DNA of 64,000 nucleotides. Source: Amylostereum areolatum (Eukaryota > Basidiomycota > Agaricomycetes > Russulales > Stereaceae). The position numbers and the translations under genes are program-made. Where the stretch lies: assembly GCA_012932865.1 (NCBI GenBank), contig SAXG01000036.1, forward strand, positions 390,556 through 454,555, read 5' to 3'. How positions within the stretch are numbered: the stretch's first letter is position 1; each line of letters begins with the position of its first letter. Below, piece after piece: positions 23,699 through 34,784 of this stretch. The notes under the pieces are model-generated. The model saw only the letters and a list, made by a program, of their open reading frames with translations, was not told the origin of the DNA and did no database searches.

Positions 23699-26212
23699 AT
23701 GGCCGCCCCGCCCGCGGTCAAACCGAGATCCAACCTGCCTAAACCGCGCCAGCCCTCGCGCATCGCCCGATCGCCGCCTACATCCACGCCCACAACCGCG
23801 AATCCCCAGACTGCAGGCAGCACAACCTCCACGATCGGCACGCGCGTTCCCAGCCGTTCCCGACTACCCACCAGCGCATCCACGCTCCCCACTTCATCCA
23901 TCCCCGCCGTCCGTCGGCGTGCACCCACTCCCGTCTTCCCCAAGCCCAACACCGCCCCGCCGCCAGAACCCCCTCCCACTCTCTTCCGGGCCGCGCCCAA
24001 CAAGCACGCCGTCGCACGCCAGCCCTCGCAATCCAGTGTCAAATCCTCAACGAGCGCGCGGTCCACGACGCCCGGCGCCGAAGCACACCTCGCGACTCCT
24101 GCGTCGAAGGCCACGAGTAGGGCGCGTGCGGACAGCCATGCGTCCTCGCCTAGCACTCCCGACGCGCGCGAACTTGGTGCCGGTGCCTATCCGACGCCAC
24201 CGACGTCCGTGAGCGCGCGTTCGCGGTTTGGGAGGCCCGCGACGGCGAGAGCAAGAGAAGATGGGAAGGGGGAGGTCTCGGTCCAGGCGGCTATGTCGAC
24301 GCCCGCGGTACCGTTCAACCCGGCTGCTGCGTCCACAGCGTCGAAGATGTCCTCGCCCACGACCAGCCCATGCAGCACAACGTCTGGCACCACGCCAGCG
24401 TTGCGCGACCATAAAGAGAACCGGCCGCCGTTCGCCGCTGCGCAGGCGGGACTGTCTTCAGGCTCTCCTTCTCCAGGCGTCTCGCCTCTACCTCCGCACA
24501 ACGCTACCCAAGCAGCGCCTCCGCTTCGCGAAGCCTCGGCCGGGGTACTTGAATTGCCCGTCTTCTCTCCTTCCCTCTGGACCCTCTCGCCGGACCCCCT
24601 CGTCCCCCCCATGAGCACCCGCCCGCTTGCGTTTCGAAAGGCGGTCCGCATTGGAAACACGAGGGTACAGGCTTCCGTGGAGATGGCGGCCGTCGTTCCA
24701 GCGATCATACAGCAGCTTCTGGACGAAGTCGTGCGCTGCATAGAAGAGTGGCGTGCCCTCTTTCACTCCTGCGAGGGGGAGGAGGATGGGAGCTTCGCGT
24801 TGGGGATGGAGCGTGTCGGCTCCAGTGAAGGAGGCGTTTCATCGAGAGATTATGAAGTCTCTTTTATGTTGTATGGGACGCCAGGTCAGGGGGCCGAGGC
24901 TGGTGGTACCGTTGATGCGGATCCTTTGTCGAAGGAAAGCCCCAGCCGGGAGAAAAGAGGCTGGCGAGACATCCCGATCGCCCGGGACGCGCGTGTGTCT
25001 CTGCCACCCGTTTCCGCCTTAGTAATTTTTTTCTTCGTCTTGCGCCCCGCACCATCGTTAACTGATCATGTCTCTCGCGCAGTCTCCAAAGGTCGTGCGT
25101 TCGGTGACAATAATCCATCCACGACGGGCTACCATGGTCGAACAGTCCAAAGACACATCGCCCCCCCTTCGGACACCGCCCAACACGCCTCCTACACATT
25201 CTACTCTCGCGATCGGCGGCCCTCCTCGTGTCCCGCTTCCTCCTGTTCCCCAGACGCCGTCGTACTTGTCTCTACTCCCGGAGGTAAGTCCGACGGCCAA
25301 ACTACAACAAATAACGTAACTCACCATGGCCTCCACCTTTCTCAGATCAACCTTTCGCCAATCCTGGTCCCGGCGCCCCTCGAACTCCCCGAGGCCCCGC
25401 GCGCGTCGGAGAAATCAAGTATCGTTTCGCGGCGCGAGACGGCCATGTTCTGCGCGATGACGACGCCCGTGGTGTCCTCTCCTCTCGCACAGACGCCCTT
25501 CACGGCCAGGACGCCCTCCGACCAGGCCTCAACGCCGATGAGGACGCCGTCGGGGAGAAGTATGGTGACGTTCACCTCCCAAACACCGCCGCGCAACAGA
25601 GCGGGGTCCACCGCGCGAAGCGCACCGCTGCCCCCGACACCGCGCTCGCATCAGCGACCACCGGAAAGTCAACCGACGGCGTCCTCTCCGAGGCCGACCA
25701 GCCATACCATCGTCGATTCGCCGTCAACCGGCTCCAGAATGTCCGTTGGCTCCGTCCACTCCACCACCCCTTCCTCTCTCGGATCCGGGAACGCGAAGCT
25801 CGGACGCTCGTCCTCGCTCATGGGCTTTCGATCCCTGTTCAAGCGTACGTCGGCGGCGGAGCTGGGCGCGTCGGCGTCGGGCGGTCTGCTCGGGGGCGAG
25901 CGCGCGAGGAGGAAGAGGGCGGGGTCGCTCAAGGGGAGGATCAGCGAGCCGAGGGTGGTCAGCCTTGGGACGTTGGGGGTGCAGTTTGGGGAGGGGGCGA
26001 GGAAGCGGGAGGGGTTGGGGTTGGGGGTCGGGGTCGGGGTCGAGATGGCGGTGGTGGAGGAAGGGCAAGATTTGGAGAGCGAGGGCGAGAGCGGGGAGGG
26101 AATTGGTGGGGGTGCGGAGATCGTGGCCAGGGGGAGTGGGGGTAGAAGTTTGAGGGAGCAGGAGGGGAAGACGAGGAGGAACGCGAATCTGTTGAGGAAG
26201 AAGACCCGGTAG
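23699..26212 (+). CDS. Large disordered Ser/Thr/Pro-rich protein of unknown function
   Basis: Starts MAAPPAVKPRSNLPKPRQPS and is dominated by Ser, Thr, Pro, Ala and basic residues. The most ordered-looking segment is the helix VEMAAVVPAIIQQLLDEVVR at about residues 320-350. A basic C-terminus (TRRNANLLRKKTR) follows a Gly/Glu-rich stretch. An uninterrupted frame runs through the whole locus, but two intron-like segments are hidden inside it: 25022-25082 (gtaatttt..gcgcag) and 25284-25345 (gtaagt..ctcag). Splicing both converts the middle into SALSPKVVRSVTIIHPRRAT..SYLSLLPE-INLSPIL, which is richer in ordinary protein sequence than the read-through. TP/SP dipeptides are common, so it may be a phosphorylated regulator; that is inference. 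No family recognised. Confidence 0.65.
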   Translation: MAAPPAVKPRSNLPKPRQPSRIARSPPTSTPTTANPQTAGSTTSTIGTRVPSRSRLPTSASTLPTSSIPAVRRRAPTPVFPKPNTAPPPEPPPTLFRAAPNKHAVARQPSQSSVKSSTSARSTTPGAEAHLATPASKATSRARADSHASSPSTPDARELGAGAYPTPPTSVSARSRFGRPATARAREDGKGEVSVQAAMSTPAVPFNPAAASTASKMSSPTTSPCSTTSGTTPALRDHKENRPPFAAAQAGLSSGSPSPGVSPLPPHNATQAAPPLREASAGVLELPVFSPSLWTLSPDPLVPPMSTRPLAFRKAVRIGNTRVQASVEMAAVVPAIIQQLLDEVVRCIEEWRALFHSCEGEEDGSFALGMERVGSSEGGVSSRDYEVSFMLYGTPGQGAEAGGTVDADPLSKESPSREKRGWRDIPIARDARVSLPPVSALVIFFFVLRPAPSLTDHVSRAVSKGRAFGDNNPSTTGYHGRTVQRHIAPPSDTAQHASYTFYSRDRRPSSCPASSCSPDAVVLVSTPGGKSDGQTTTNNVTHHGLHLSQINLSPILVPAPLELPEAPRASEKSSIVSRRETAMFCAMTTPVVSSPLAQTPFTARTPSDQASTPMRTPSGRSMVTFTSQTPPRNRAGSTARSAPLPPTPRSHQRPPESQPTASSPRPTSHTIVDSPSTGSRMSVGSVHSTTPSSLGSGNAKLGRSSSLMGFRSLFKRTSAAELGASASGGLLGGERARRKRAGSLKGRISEPRVVSLGTLGVQFGEGARKREGLGLGVGVGVEMAVVEEGQDLESEGESGEGIGGGAEIVARGSGGRSLREQEGKTRRNANLLRKKTR

Positions 26213-26780
26213 GTTCGTGCCAAGTTCTTGTCGAGTTCAGGAGGCGACGGTTGGGCTGGAAGGTTTCATCTTTGACACATCGTTGGTATTATTGATTTTG
26301 TCCTTCTTGTTGTAAGATCCGTATAGTGGAGGTCCAGGGACGCTCGAGGCGAAATCATGAGACGTCGAGGATACGTGTGTCTGGACAATCAGAGGCTGAT
26401 CCTGGACGATGGCGAGGTGGACGACCGCAGCTTTGGGCTGTAGGAAGTTGTTGGGTCGCTCCAAGGCTAAAGCTCCTCCAGCAGGCGACCTCGAAAGAGT
26501 GCACCTAAGAATGCACCCATGAACGCACACCCCGTTCCGTCTCGTCTGACTCGAAGACCTCCTCTTTAGTACCAGTGGAGAAACGACTTGCTCGTCCCAG
26601 GCAATTTTCATTCGCAAAAGTACATGGTGTTTATTGCCGGTGCTGGCTGCATGCGGAGAGTACATATTACTTATAACACAACTGAAACACCACATGTGTG
26701 ACTATGAAACAAACATATCATTCAGTCATCGTCCGTAAGAAAGAAATGCAAACATCAGGATATGGATGACAGCGATGGAA
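26213..26780. other. Intergenic region
   Basis: Between the disordered-protein gene and the hypothetical minus-strand genes. No supported gene. Confidence 0.4.
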
Positions 26781-27332
26781 TCACGACTGCGAAGACGTAG
26801 ACATGCCAGTATGACTCAGGATGTCTACCGAACCCTCCCGCTTGGTATGGGCCTTGAGGTTATTGACAGACAAAGGAAGACAACGCTGTTCGACCGGCTG
26901 ATCCTCGGTCTCCCAGCATGTGTCTCCGTCCCAGGGAGAGAAGGGGATGTATGCGCCGCCGCCACCGTCCCAGCCTGGGTTTTGATCATGACCCGATTTG
27001 TTGGGAGCTCGCCATGATTCCGCAGTTCGATCGGCGAGGTGAAGTTTGAGCTTCTCCGGTGTCAATTCGAAGAAGTCTTTGAGAACGCCAGCGTCCAGAT
27101 AAGCGGCGAGTTTGCAGAGGAACGAGTGGAATTTCAAGAAGTCCAGCGGCTTCCGAACGTCGAAAGTCGCAAACTGGTAGTCCAGAAACGTGTAGTAAGG
27201 GGCTTCAGCGTCGGTTCGCTTCTCCATTCCGTATATCCGCATCACTCCGTTCACGAGCACAAAGTCAAAGTTCTCCGCAGGTGAGAGGCCGAGACTTTCC
27301 TGCTGGTGGAGGCCGGTAGACAGACCATACAT
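26781..27332 (-). CDS. Hypothetical protein or 3' part of the upstream gene
   Basis: Open frame of 183 residues starting MYGLSTGLHQQESLGLSPAE. It contains soluble-protein-like sequence (NFDFVLVNGVMRIYGMEKRT, PYYTFLDYQFATFDVRKPLD, KLAAYLDAGVLKDFFELTPE) and then a low-complexity tail. No family recognised. It begins 25 bp after the stop of the minus-strand frame ending at 27357 and may be the last exon of the same gene if an intron spans the gap. Confidence that it is coding is moderate, because composition and hydrophobic periodicity are protein-like. Confidence 0.45.
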   Translation of the reverse strand: MYGLSTGLHQQESLGLSPAENFDFVLVNGVMRIYGMEKRTDAEAPYYTFLDYQFATFDVRKPLDFLKFHSFLCKLAAYLDAGVLKDFFELTPEKLKLHLADRTAESWRAPNKSGHDQNPGWDGGGGAYIPFSPWDGDTCWETEDQPVEQRCLPLSVNNLKAHTKREGSVDILSHTGMSTSSQS

Positions 27333-27356
27333 GAGTTGATTTTTGTTACGGTAATG

Positions 27357-28187
27357 CTAGTCCCGCTTTCCCACTCCAGGAAACAGCATTAACGAGATGG
27401 CTTGTTCGCTGGATGGATCCGCCTGCCAACGCGTATCCAGGAGCACGTCAGAGGGAATTTTGTGTATAACGACTAGTTCGGTCTGCACGAGCAAGGGGCT
27501 GGCGCAAATGGTGCAAAAGTCGAGCCTGGCTTTGTCGGGGAAAGTGGGACCCGTTTTCGCAAGGCGTATATCTACTTCACGTCTGTTTTGGAGAGTAATC
27601 AGCATAGACGCAGAAGGCAGGAGAAGTTCAACTTACGCGATGCGAAGGAAAGGTTTCTGTTCTCTGTTCCGGAAGACCACGTTCAACAGAGGGACTACGG
27701 GAAGTGCTTGGGTGGCTTCGTTGGCATGTCCATATTTCCATTGTTCGCAAGTGTCGAACGCATTCACGAGGGCGGGGAGCGAGTACATGACGTGGAATGG
27801 GTCGTCGTCGACGACTGTTACGCTGCTCTTTGACGCCTGTACACTGGTGATGAATGATTTAACGACATATAATGGCGTGTATGCTGCAGCCTGTCGGAGA
27901 CGTCAAGAGGATCTCGGTCTCGGCGGGTCGGATGTTTGATAACATACATCAAGTTCGAAGAGGGATTTCGGGAGTGTGAAGTCGAGGAGCTTGAGTATGG
28001 TCCTTTCACGACATTCCTCTTCTGAGAGGCAAGAGATGGTGATTCGGGCAGTAGTCATCCACGTGAGCATTTTGGAGTCGTCGTTGGCAACGCTAAGTAG
28101 ATAGTGAACCAATGCGAAGTAGGGACACGCATTAAACTCACACAAAGGCAGGACTGAGCACAAGCACAAACTCCGAGTCCGTGTCAA
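27357..28187 (-). CDS. Hypothetical multi-exon protein
   Basis: Three or four exons can be joined: SEFVLVLSPAF, then ANDDSKMLTWMTTARITISC..LKLLDFTLPKSLFELD. An intron ends at about 27840. Next come ASKSSVTVVDDDPFHVMYSL..AFDTCEQWKYGHANEATQAL and, after an intron near 27597-27640, REVDIRLAKTGPTFPDKARL..LLVQTELVVIHKIPSD, ending FPGVGKRD. I do not recognise the family. The first exon directly follows the end of the truncated FunK1-like gene; the two could be one transcription unit, but the related copy near 57 kb lacks this downstream sequence. The start codon is not secure. Confidence 0.5.
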
Positions 28188-28190
28188 CCC

Positions 28191-29421
28191 CTAAACCTCG
28201 TCATATACACCGCATTCGCGGAGGAAGTCAACACCCTTGCGAAGGTACTTCACGAAATACGGCAGACAAAGCGCCTTCACTTCAGCGTCGCTAGGAAGAT
28301 CCGCGGGATCTGATAGCGATGTTCTGAACTTCTTGGATACCTCGCGGACTATGAGCAGCCACTCCTCGAAAAGTGGCTTGAGCGTCTTGAGGGGTTCTGA
28401 CAGTTCGTCCTCATTGGTATCCTCCAAGTCTATGATGAGACTCTTCGTCCCGGCTAGCGTTTTCGGGTTGCCCGAGCGTAGCCCATCCACCCACTCACTC
28501 TCTGTCACCGTCCACTCCTTGCTAGAGTTCAAGGCAGCCCATACACCCGTCCAGACAGCGGATTCGACGTCGTCTAGAGGTGTGTGAAATAAAGGCTTGT
28601 TCCACGCCACCAGACGACGAATGGGCATGAAAGGAAGCGTCCCCTCGACGCGGATGAGAAGTGACCAATGCGCAAAGATGAGAAAACGTACGGAGCGGCG
28701 CATCACTTCATTCCGCTCGGTGTTTAAGCTTATCGACTGATCACCGTCGATGATCACCCCCCGGCACCGTTTGCAGTGGTCGTCGAGAAAAGCAAACATT
28801 CTCTCCTGCGGGCCTTCACCTGCAGAGACATCCAATATGGAGTTGAAGGGATTCTTTGCGATGTCTGTCGGGGAGCGCCGCCGCTGTTCACGCAGTATGA
28901 CGAGACTGGCAATCGATACGTCAAGGTTTGACAAATCCCCAACCATCGCATTCAGAATCCCTGGTACCAAATGCACGATAAGCATCCTCTACCGCGAAAG
29001 ACGCAAGCACGGCATACGTACCGATGATCCCGTCGACGATGGCATACGCGATGTCATCCGGCGTGCTCCCCACCAGGCTGCGATGCTCATCGAGAGTGAC
29101 GGAATGAGAGGATGTGCGGCTCGCAGTCCTCAACTGGGATTTTGGCAGAAATGGGTTCACGGGAGCGCCGGCGAGGACAGACAGGCTTCTGAACGCGTCA
29201 GGTAGCGTTGAAAATAGTCCAAGGATCCCTTGCCGACCCGACCCGGAGGCGCCGGGAACGTCTTGGAGTTCCTCCTGGATGAGACTCTTGAGGATGGGCT
29301 GCACGGGCTGCGAGTACTCGGTAGACGGGGCGATGGAGAGTGGCATTGAAAAATCAGCCTGCGGTGGTCCGGATTGCGACGGGTTGGTCGTAGGGCCAGT
29401 AGTTGGGATCATGTTCAGCAT
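28191..29421 (-). CDS. Truncated FunK1-like fungal kinase, copy 1
   Basis: Resembles only the C-terminal lobe of fungal-type (FunK1) protein kinases. Exon 1 runs MLNMIPTTGPTTNPSQSGPP to AYAIVDGIIG. An intron of about 60 nt follows, then ILNAMVGDLSNLDVSIASLV (catalytic-loop-like GDLSN, but the His of the usual HRD/HGD is Val), and KRCRGVIIDGDQSIS (DFG-equivalent). A second intron lies before SGTLPFMPIRRL and FHTPLDDVESAVWTGVWAAL, the family's typical activation-segment and alpha-F blocks. The N-lobe with the ATP-binding Gly loop and Lys is absent, so activity is doubtful. The end GVYDEV is created by a one-base difference from copy 2 that brings TAG into frame. The start is uncertain; 29421 is the first ATG before the conserved sequence. 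Confidence 0.65.
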
Positions 29422-30108
29422 ATCTAATAAACCAACTATCAGCGACTCCAACGTGAGGGATAGATAGACGAACGAATTACCATTGCAAAAACTATCTTGC
29501 ACATTTTCACGTTCGCGTGTTTAAAAAGGAGGCGATGGCGGCGATGGCAAGAGGGGCAGCGCGTACTGTACAGTGTAAGTAGATGAGTTCAAACTCCTCG
29601 AACGGAACGATGGGTGTTTAGCCCTGTGTGGCAACAGCCTCGTAAATTATGTCATCGGCTTGCCCGGCTGACCGTTGATTACTTGCTCAGTGCTCGCGCA
29701 CCCCATTCATGCCTACATACAACTTGAGACGTGTTAGTCCCAGGTCGACTCCCCTTTGGACTGGAAAGATCAAGTGCGTATCCCACCTGGCTGTCATCCG
29801 GGATTCTGAGACGCTCGATGGACAGTGACCAAGTTTGACTTCATTGCGGTGATGTTGTGGATCCAGAAGCGGCCCGATATACCCTCCTTTACTTCCACGA
29901 AAGCACCGATTCCGAGGTCGAGGCCTCGCGATATTCCCGGCCCCTAAAATGGGACGTCAAGGTGCCTCAGGGTGGCCGGCAACGTGTTGCAGGCGAGGCA
30001 CTAGAAGGATGGGCTCTGAATTGAAGAAGCCTTGCAGCGTGACGGGGAGGAGCAAGATAAGTATTCCGAGGAAAACCTTCATTCCACCTCGAACCTGGGG
30101 TTGAAGAG
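29422..30108. other. Intergenic region
   Basis: No coding exon supported. Contains upstream sequence of the FunK1-like copy 1 and the distal promoter of the lectin gene. Confidence 0.4.
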
Positions 30109-30115
30109 TATAAAG
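30109..30115 (+). promoter_or_regulatory. TATA box of the lectin gene
   Basis: tataaag lies 238 bp before the lectin ATG. A good donor (gtgcgcgt, about 30172) and acceptor (tttttttcag, ending about 30231) between them suggest a 5' UTR intron, which would explain the long spacing. Confidence 0.45.
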
Positions 30116-30346
30116 CTTCTACACTTCTACGCGACGGTGCCCCCAACGACACGCCCAGCATTCACACACACAGTGCGCGTCCTTGCCTCCTTCTCATCTT
30201 CAGCCCATAATCGATAACCGCTTTTTTTCAGAACGCATACCAAACCAGCGTCGCCATCATTGCGGAACACAACGAGCCAACCGAGTCCGTCAGATTCCCA
30301 TGCCATCGTTTCCGAGACCTCTCCATACTCAACCACCTCGGGCAGA

Positions 30347-30775
30347 ATGTCCTTCACGATCTCGGTCCGCGTCTACCAGACGAACCCCAACGCGTTCTTC
30401 CACCTTGTCGAGAAGACCGTGTGGAGGGACGCCAATGGCGGAACGTGGTCCAAGGTGAAGGGCGAGCACGTCCTCACCCTCGGCGCGAGCGGGACGTCTG
30501 GCGCCCTGCGCTTCCAGTCCGACACTGGAGAGGAGTTCCTCGCCGTGTTCGGCGTGCACAACTATGTGCGCTGGGCCGATATCGACACCAGCCTCGTCCC
30601 CGGCAGCACCGGCTGCTTCATCAATTCTGAGTACTACAACGGCGGGTGGCGGACGTACAAGAGAGAAGAAATGCTGCGCTGTTATAGCGTGACCAGTGCC
30701 AGGCAGAGGAAGTATACGATCAACTATGTGGTTGCTGAGGGTTATAACCTGAAGGCTGACCTTATCATCGGGTGA
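30347..30775 (+). CDS. Fungal fruit-body lectin (Agaricus bisporus lectin family)
   Basis: A 142-residue single-exon lectin of the ABL/XCL type (fungal fruit-body lectin, an actinoporin-like beta-sandwich). It binds the T-antigen disaccharide and N-acetylglucosamine in characterised members. Diagnostic blocks are ISVRVYQTNPNAFFHLVEKT, WRDANGGTWSKVKGEHVLTL, GASGTSGALRFQSDTGEEF and FGVHNYVRWADI, and it ends YNLKADLIIG as the family does. The length matches the family's usual 140-145 residues. No signal peptide is present, in line with cytosolic storage and non-classical release. In mushrooms these lectins are regarded as defence proteins against fungivores. It appears complete and unmodified. 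Confidence 0.93.
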   Translation: MSFTISVRVYQTNPNAFFHLVEKTVWRDANGGTWSKVKGEHVLTLGASGTSGALRFQSDTGEEFLAVFGVHNYVRWADIDTSLVPGSTGCFINSEYYNGGWRTYKREEMLRCYSVTSARQRKYTINYVVAEGYNLKADLIIG

Positions 30776-31324
30776 GATAAGCTCAGGAGGATCTCGTTCT
30801 TCTTTTTCGTCCTGCATGTCCTCGAGCTCAGGTGTGTCGGCCTGTGTGCTCCACGACTTTGTTTCTTTCACAACGGTTACTTTCCTCTCATGTTCATTCC
30901 GTTGGTTTTCCGCGCGCATCGACAGAAAAATGCCGATCTGGTTTGCAGACTACATATACAGCGTTGAAGTATCCCAGTTGCGGAATAAGTATCTTCGCAA
31001 TCCACGCGATGTGGCCTGTCACAATAAACGTCCATCCAAGCTACGCGTCATTACATGTCTGGCTCAGGTTCGCCTATTGCGTCGTCCTTGCGCAAAAAGC
31101 GTTGGGACGAGGGTCCTCGGCTGAGACGTCGGAAAGCGACGAGAAGCGCAGCGGCGAGAGGGTTCACACGTTCGAAGGGATATATCATTGCCAGCTGCGC
31201 AGCCATCCAACATCTTCGAAAGCGTGTAGGATCAATGTAGGATGGCTGCTACGATACATGACGGAAGATGGACGTCAAAAAAGTTTGGAACACTGCGTTC
31301 CGACGCGAGTCCACGGGGGATGTT
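30776..31324. other. Intergenic region between convergent genes
   Basis: 3' flanks of the lectin (+) and OSBP (-) genes. No supported gene. Confidence 0.4.
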
Positions 31325-32884
31325 TCACTGCTTCTCACCGCCGAGCGGAGGGGCGTTGTACTGGTAGACGTACATGTCCTCCGTCGAAGGCGCCACCCTG
31401 AACAGCTTGCCCAGACGCTCGTCTGAGAAAAAGGAAGGGGGGAGGTTAGAGAGAGCAGGATCCAGAACGGGGGAGACGGAAAACGGGAGACACTCACAGA
31501 CGGGATCGCTGTCCTCGTGCACGAAATGGCGCAGCTTCCACGTCGTGCCCGCCGCCGCCTCGTCCCGCCGCCGCTGCCGCTGCTCGTTCTCGATCTTGCT
31601 CTTCTCCCGGCTGGCCGCCTCGAAGTCGCCGTCCCGGATGCCCCTCGCGACCGCGGCCCACAGCTTGCGGCTCTCCCACGCGTCCTGGGCGTCGACCTCG
31701 GCGACGGAGACCTCCTCCTTGGCCGCGGTCACGTCCGTGAACGTCGCGCCGGTCCCGGCGTGCTTCGAGGTCGTGTGCCAGAGCCCCTCGACGGTGTGCG
31801 CGGCGGCGGACGAGCCCGGGGGGGAGACGGTGGCCTTGAAGGTGTGGGATTTGCCGGAGAAGTAGCCCTTGCCCTTGTACTCGATGGCGGCGAGCCAGCC
31901 GGTGGAGCTCTGGATGTAGGAGGCGTCGGTGAGCTCGATGTACGGGGAGCCGTACCAGATGCCGTCGATGCGCAGGCGCGGGAGGGTGATGAGGTACTGC
32001 TCCTGCCCGCCCTCGGGGAGCGCGAGGGTGAGGATGGCGTGGCCGATCTGCTTGACGATGATGCTGCCGGCTGCGAAGGACGGCGTGAGCGCGCACAAGG
32101 CGGGGGAGGAGGGCGGAGGGGAGGGGGAGGCGTACACGAGAAGCTCGTCTTCTGCGCGCTGTGGCCTTGGAGGGCGAGGCCCTTGCTCTTGTTCTGGATG
32201 AAGTAGCCCGTGATGGGCGGGTGGTGCGAGACCTGCTCCACGACGAGGTCGGTCTGCCCGCGGCCGTCCTTGTCGGGCCAGTACCCGTAGAACACCCTGG
32301 CGCGCCTCGTGGTCAGCGCCGGAGCAGCAGCGGGAGCCCGCGGAGAAAAGGAACGCACTCTCCCAGCACCGGGTTAAGCGGCCTGATAGGGCGCAATCGC
32401 GGTTATATCAGTATCGGGGTCGGAACGTGGTGGGGAGAGGGGAGGGGAGGGGGGAGACGGACTTCTTCTCGGAGCCCATGGACTCGTTGCGGGAGGTGTA
32501 CTGGCCCTTGAGGGTGCTGATGAACCACTTGAGGACGCGGAGGGCGCGGTCTTCGGGGGTGGTGCCGTCGGCGATGGCGGAGAAGAGCTCGGGGCGCTCG
32601 CACCAGTAGGCGGGGAACTCGGTGAGCGAGACGGGGGACAGGATGAAGGGCGGGGCGGTCAAGGAGGACAGATCGCCGGAGACGGAGGCGATGCTGGGGG
32701 GGCAAGGGTGAGGATGGAGGAGGAGGAGGAGGGGGAGATGGGGGAACGCACGACTTGATGAACGCGGTCCAGCTGCCCTTCTGGCCAGCGGGCACGGCCT
32801 GGGGAGGATGTCAGCGCGAACGCAGCCGTCGACGAAGGCGGGACTCACATCGCCGGGGGCGCCGTCGGTGGGCGTGTCGGACAT
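31325..32884 (-). CDS. Oxysterol-binding protein of the KES1/OSH4 type
   Basis: Short-form ORP that exchanges sterol and PI4P between membranes. Small 5' exons join as [28 protein letters not shown] and [20 protein letters not shown], the typical lid region of yeast Osh4-like proteins. PLNPVLGE follows after an intron near 32370-32460. The family fingerprint EQVSHHPP lies in [20 protein letters not shown], and later blocks read [37 protein letters not shown] and [20 protein letters not shown]. It ends [11 protein letters not shown]. No PH or ankyrin domain is present, so it is the short cytosolic class. Neighbouring genes give no further clue. Codon use is very GC-rich, which opens long false frames on the other strand. 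Confidence 0.9.
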
Positions 32885-34775
32885 GGTGTGTATTCGATGA
32901 AGAGGAGGGAAAGGGCAAAGTCTGCGATGATGTCAGGACTGGGCTTTCGAACGAGGGCGATGCGAGCTGCCCCACCAAGGAGTCGACGCTGTGAACGGCG
33001 ACCGCGATGTTCTGGTCGTTGGGGGAGAGGAGGGGAGGGACGGGAGGAGCCCGATGGGTGATGGTCAGTGGCAAGTGGTTGGTTTGTGCGCTAACGGCGG
33101 TGTGGGGCGGCGGGCTGTGCTGCGTCCTCGACTCTCGCCCACTTCAGTTACGGATCGCACCCTGACACCAAGCTCGAGCGTTGGGTCTCGGATCGAGGGC
33201 TCACTGCCGTCGAACATGAATTACAATGTTACATGCTCGATAACAAAGAGAGAAGGTGGAAGGTAGACGTGTGTGGTGCAACTCAAAACCCCGATCTCGT
33301 CAACGGGGGCGCGTCCGCGCTCCGCCCTGCAGCCTGCTATGGATGTACATATGTACACAAACGCGACGAGGGAGCTGAGGGGAGGTGCCTGGCATGACCG
33401 CGTCGTGAAGGGAGAAACAGTCGGCGTTCGGGATAGATTGGTACAGATCATCGCATAAGCAAGGCCGTTACATGAAAGTGCGCGATGCACGAAAATGCGG
33501 TCGAGTCGGTCTGATACATAAGGCGCTCGAATAACCAGAGGCCCAGAAAGATACGTTGACCAGGGCCTGGAATCTGGGCACGAAAGGTTGAGAAAGAAGC
33601 GGAACCGCCAGCGGGACAGCACCTACACTTGGCCCCAGGCTGGCACCACCGACCCGAGGCCAAGTCCATCGTCGGTCTTTTCCTTCTCTTGTATCGGTAT
33701 GCACGTCTTCTGATAAGTAAGATATCCTTCCTCGGGAGCACCTGAATATAAACATATCAGAGGCAATCCGCCCGTTCCATCCAGGGAGATCTCCCCATTG
33801 TCAACGCCGGTTGGAGATTAAACCTGTCGTCTTCCTGGCGAATCTCTCAGCGGTGCACAGGCTGTTTGCCCCCCGAGTCGCCGCTTCCGTTCGACCATCT
33901 ATCTCGGGAAGCGATTGGCTGGATACATCGTACGTAGAACCCAACGTACCGACGCGGAGATCACGGAGCTATCTGGGATTTCATCTTGAGTTGGAACGTC
34001 GCTAGGATGTACGCACCAGTCCTGGAATAGACTTGCAATGCGGGGTCCAGGCTTGGCACGCAGTGCCCTTCGCATTGAGCGGGAGACCTGAAGCCTGGCC
34101 TGAAGCTTGAAGCTTGAAGGCTGCCGTCCATAATGCACGAAGCCGCCCCGCTGCGGTTTTGATGGCGTCGGGGTCAAACACTCGCAATCTGTTGAAAAGT
34201 GCGTCAAGGTTACTATCCAAGATGTCCGTTCGGAAGGTTGATGCATGATGGATGCGGACCGCATGAAGTCCCACGTCGAACGTGCGGATTTGCCGAATGA
34301 TTGGGACGGCCGTGTGAGCCGCAAGTACGTCCTGCGGCGTTCATCGTAGGATGGGCAGAGTTTGAGGTGCGGAAAAGGTCAGAGTTATTCTCGAGCGCAG
34401 GCAGAATAGAAGGAATCTTTCGTGAAAGCGGGGTATGTTCCCACATGCGGTACAGAAGCCTGATCGAAAGCAGGACGACTGGCCGAACTGTGCGCATCAG
34501 CAGAGTCCGATGGCGAGAGAGGTCCGATCTGAGACACCACGCCTGTGACATCCGCAAAATCAAACCTCTGGTAGTGTGGGTGAGGCTAAGTATGAGCGCT
34601 CGGTGCAGGAGGACGACGTCTACTGGTAGCTTGATGCCGAAGTCGGCAGGAAAACGAACAGGTTGCATTTCAATGGAGAAGCACGTACATTTGCAACAAT
34701 ATCGGGAGAGAGCAAGTGGATCGCAGACATTCCCTGGACCGTGCAAAGGAGAGAGTCAAGGAGGGATTCGAACGG
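32885..34775. other. Gene-poor stretch upstream of the mobile element
   Basis: About 1.9 kb holding the OSBP promoter and no other supportable gene. Frames on both strands at 34210-34890 lack domains. From 34716 the plus frame reads MDRRHSLDRAKERVKEGFER up to the insertion site and would continue in frame on the far side of the mobile element. Confidence 0.45.
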
Positions 34776-34784
34776 GCGGAAGAA
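34776..34784. repeat. Target-site duplication, left copy
   Basis: gcggaagaa, identical to the nine bases at 41064-41072 and directly abutting the left terminal inverted repeat. Confidence 0.9.

Noticed and set aside
31517..32358. Long frames on the other strand and in other frames across the OSBP gene
   Set aside because: Shadows caused by very GC-rich third positions; the true frame has the complete OSBP domain order.
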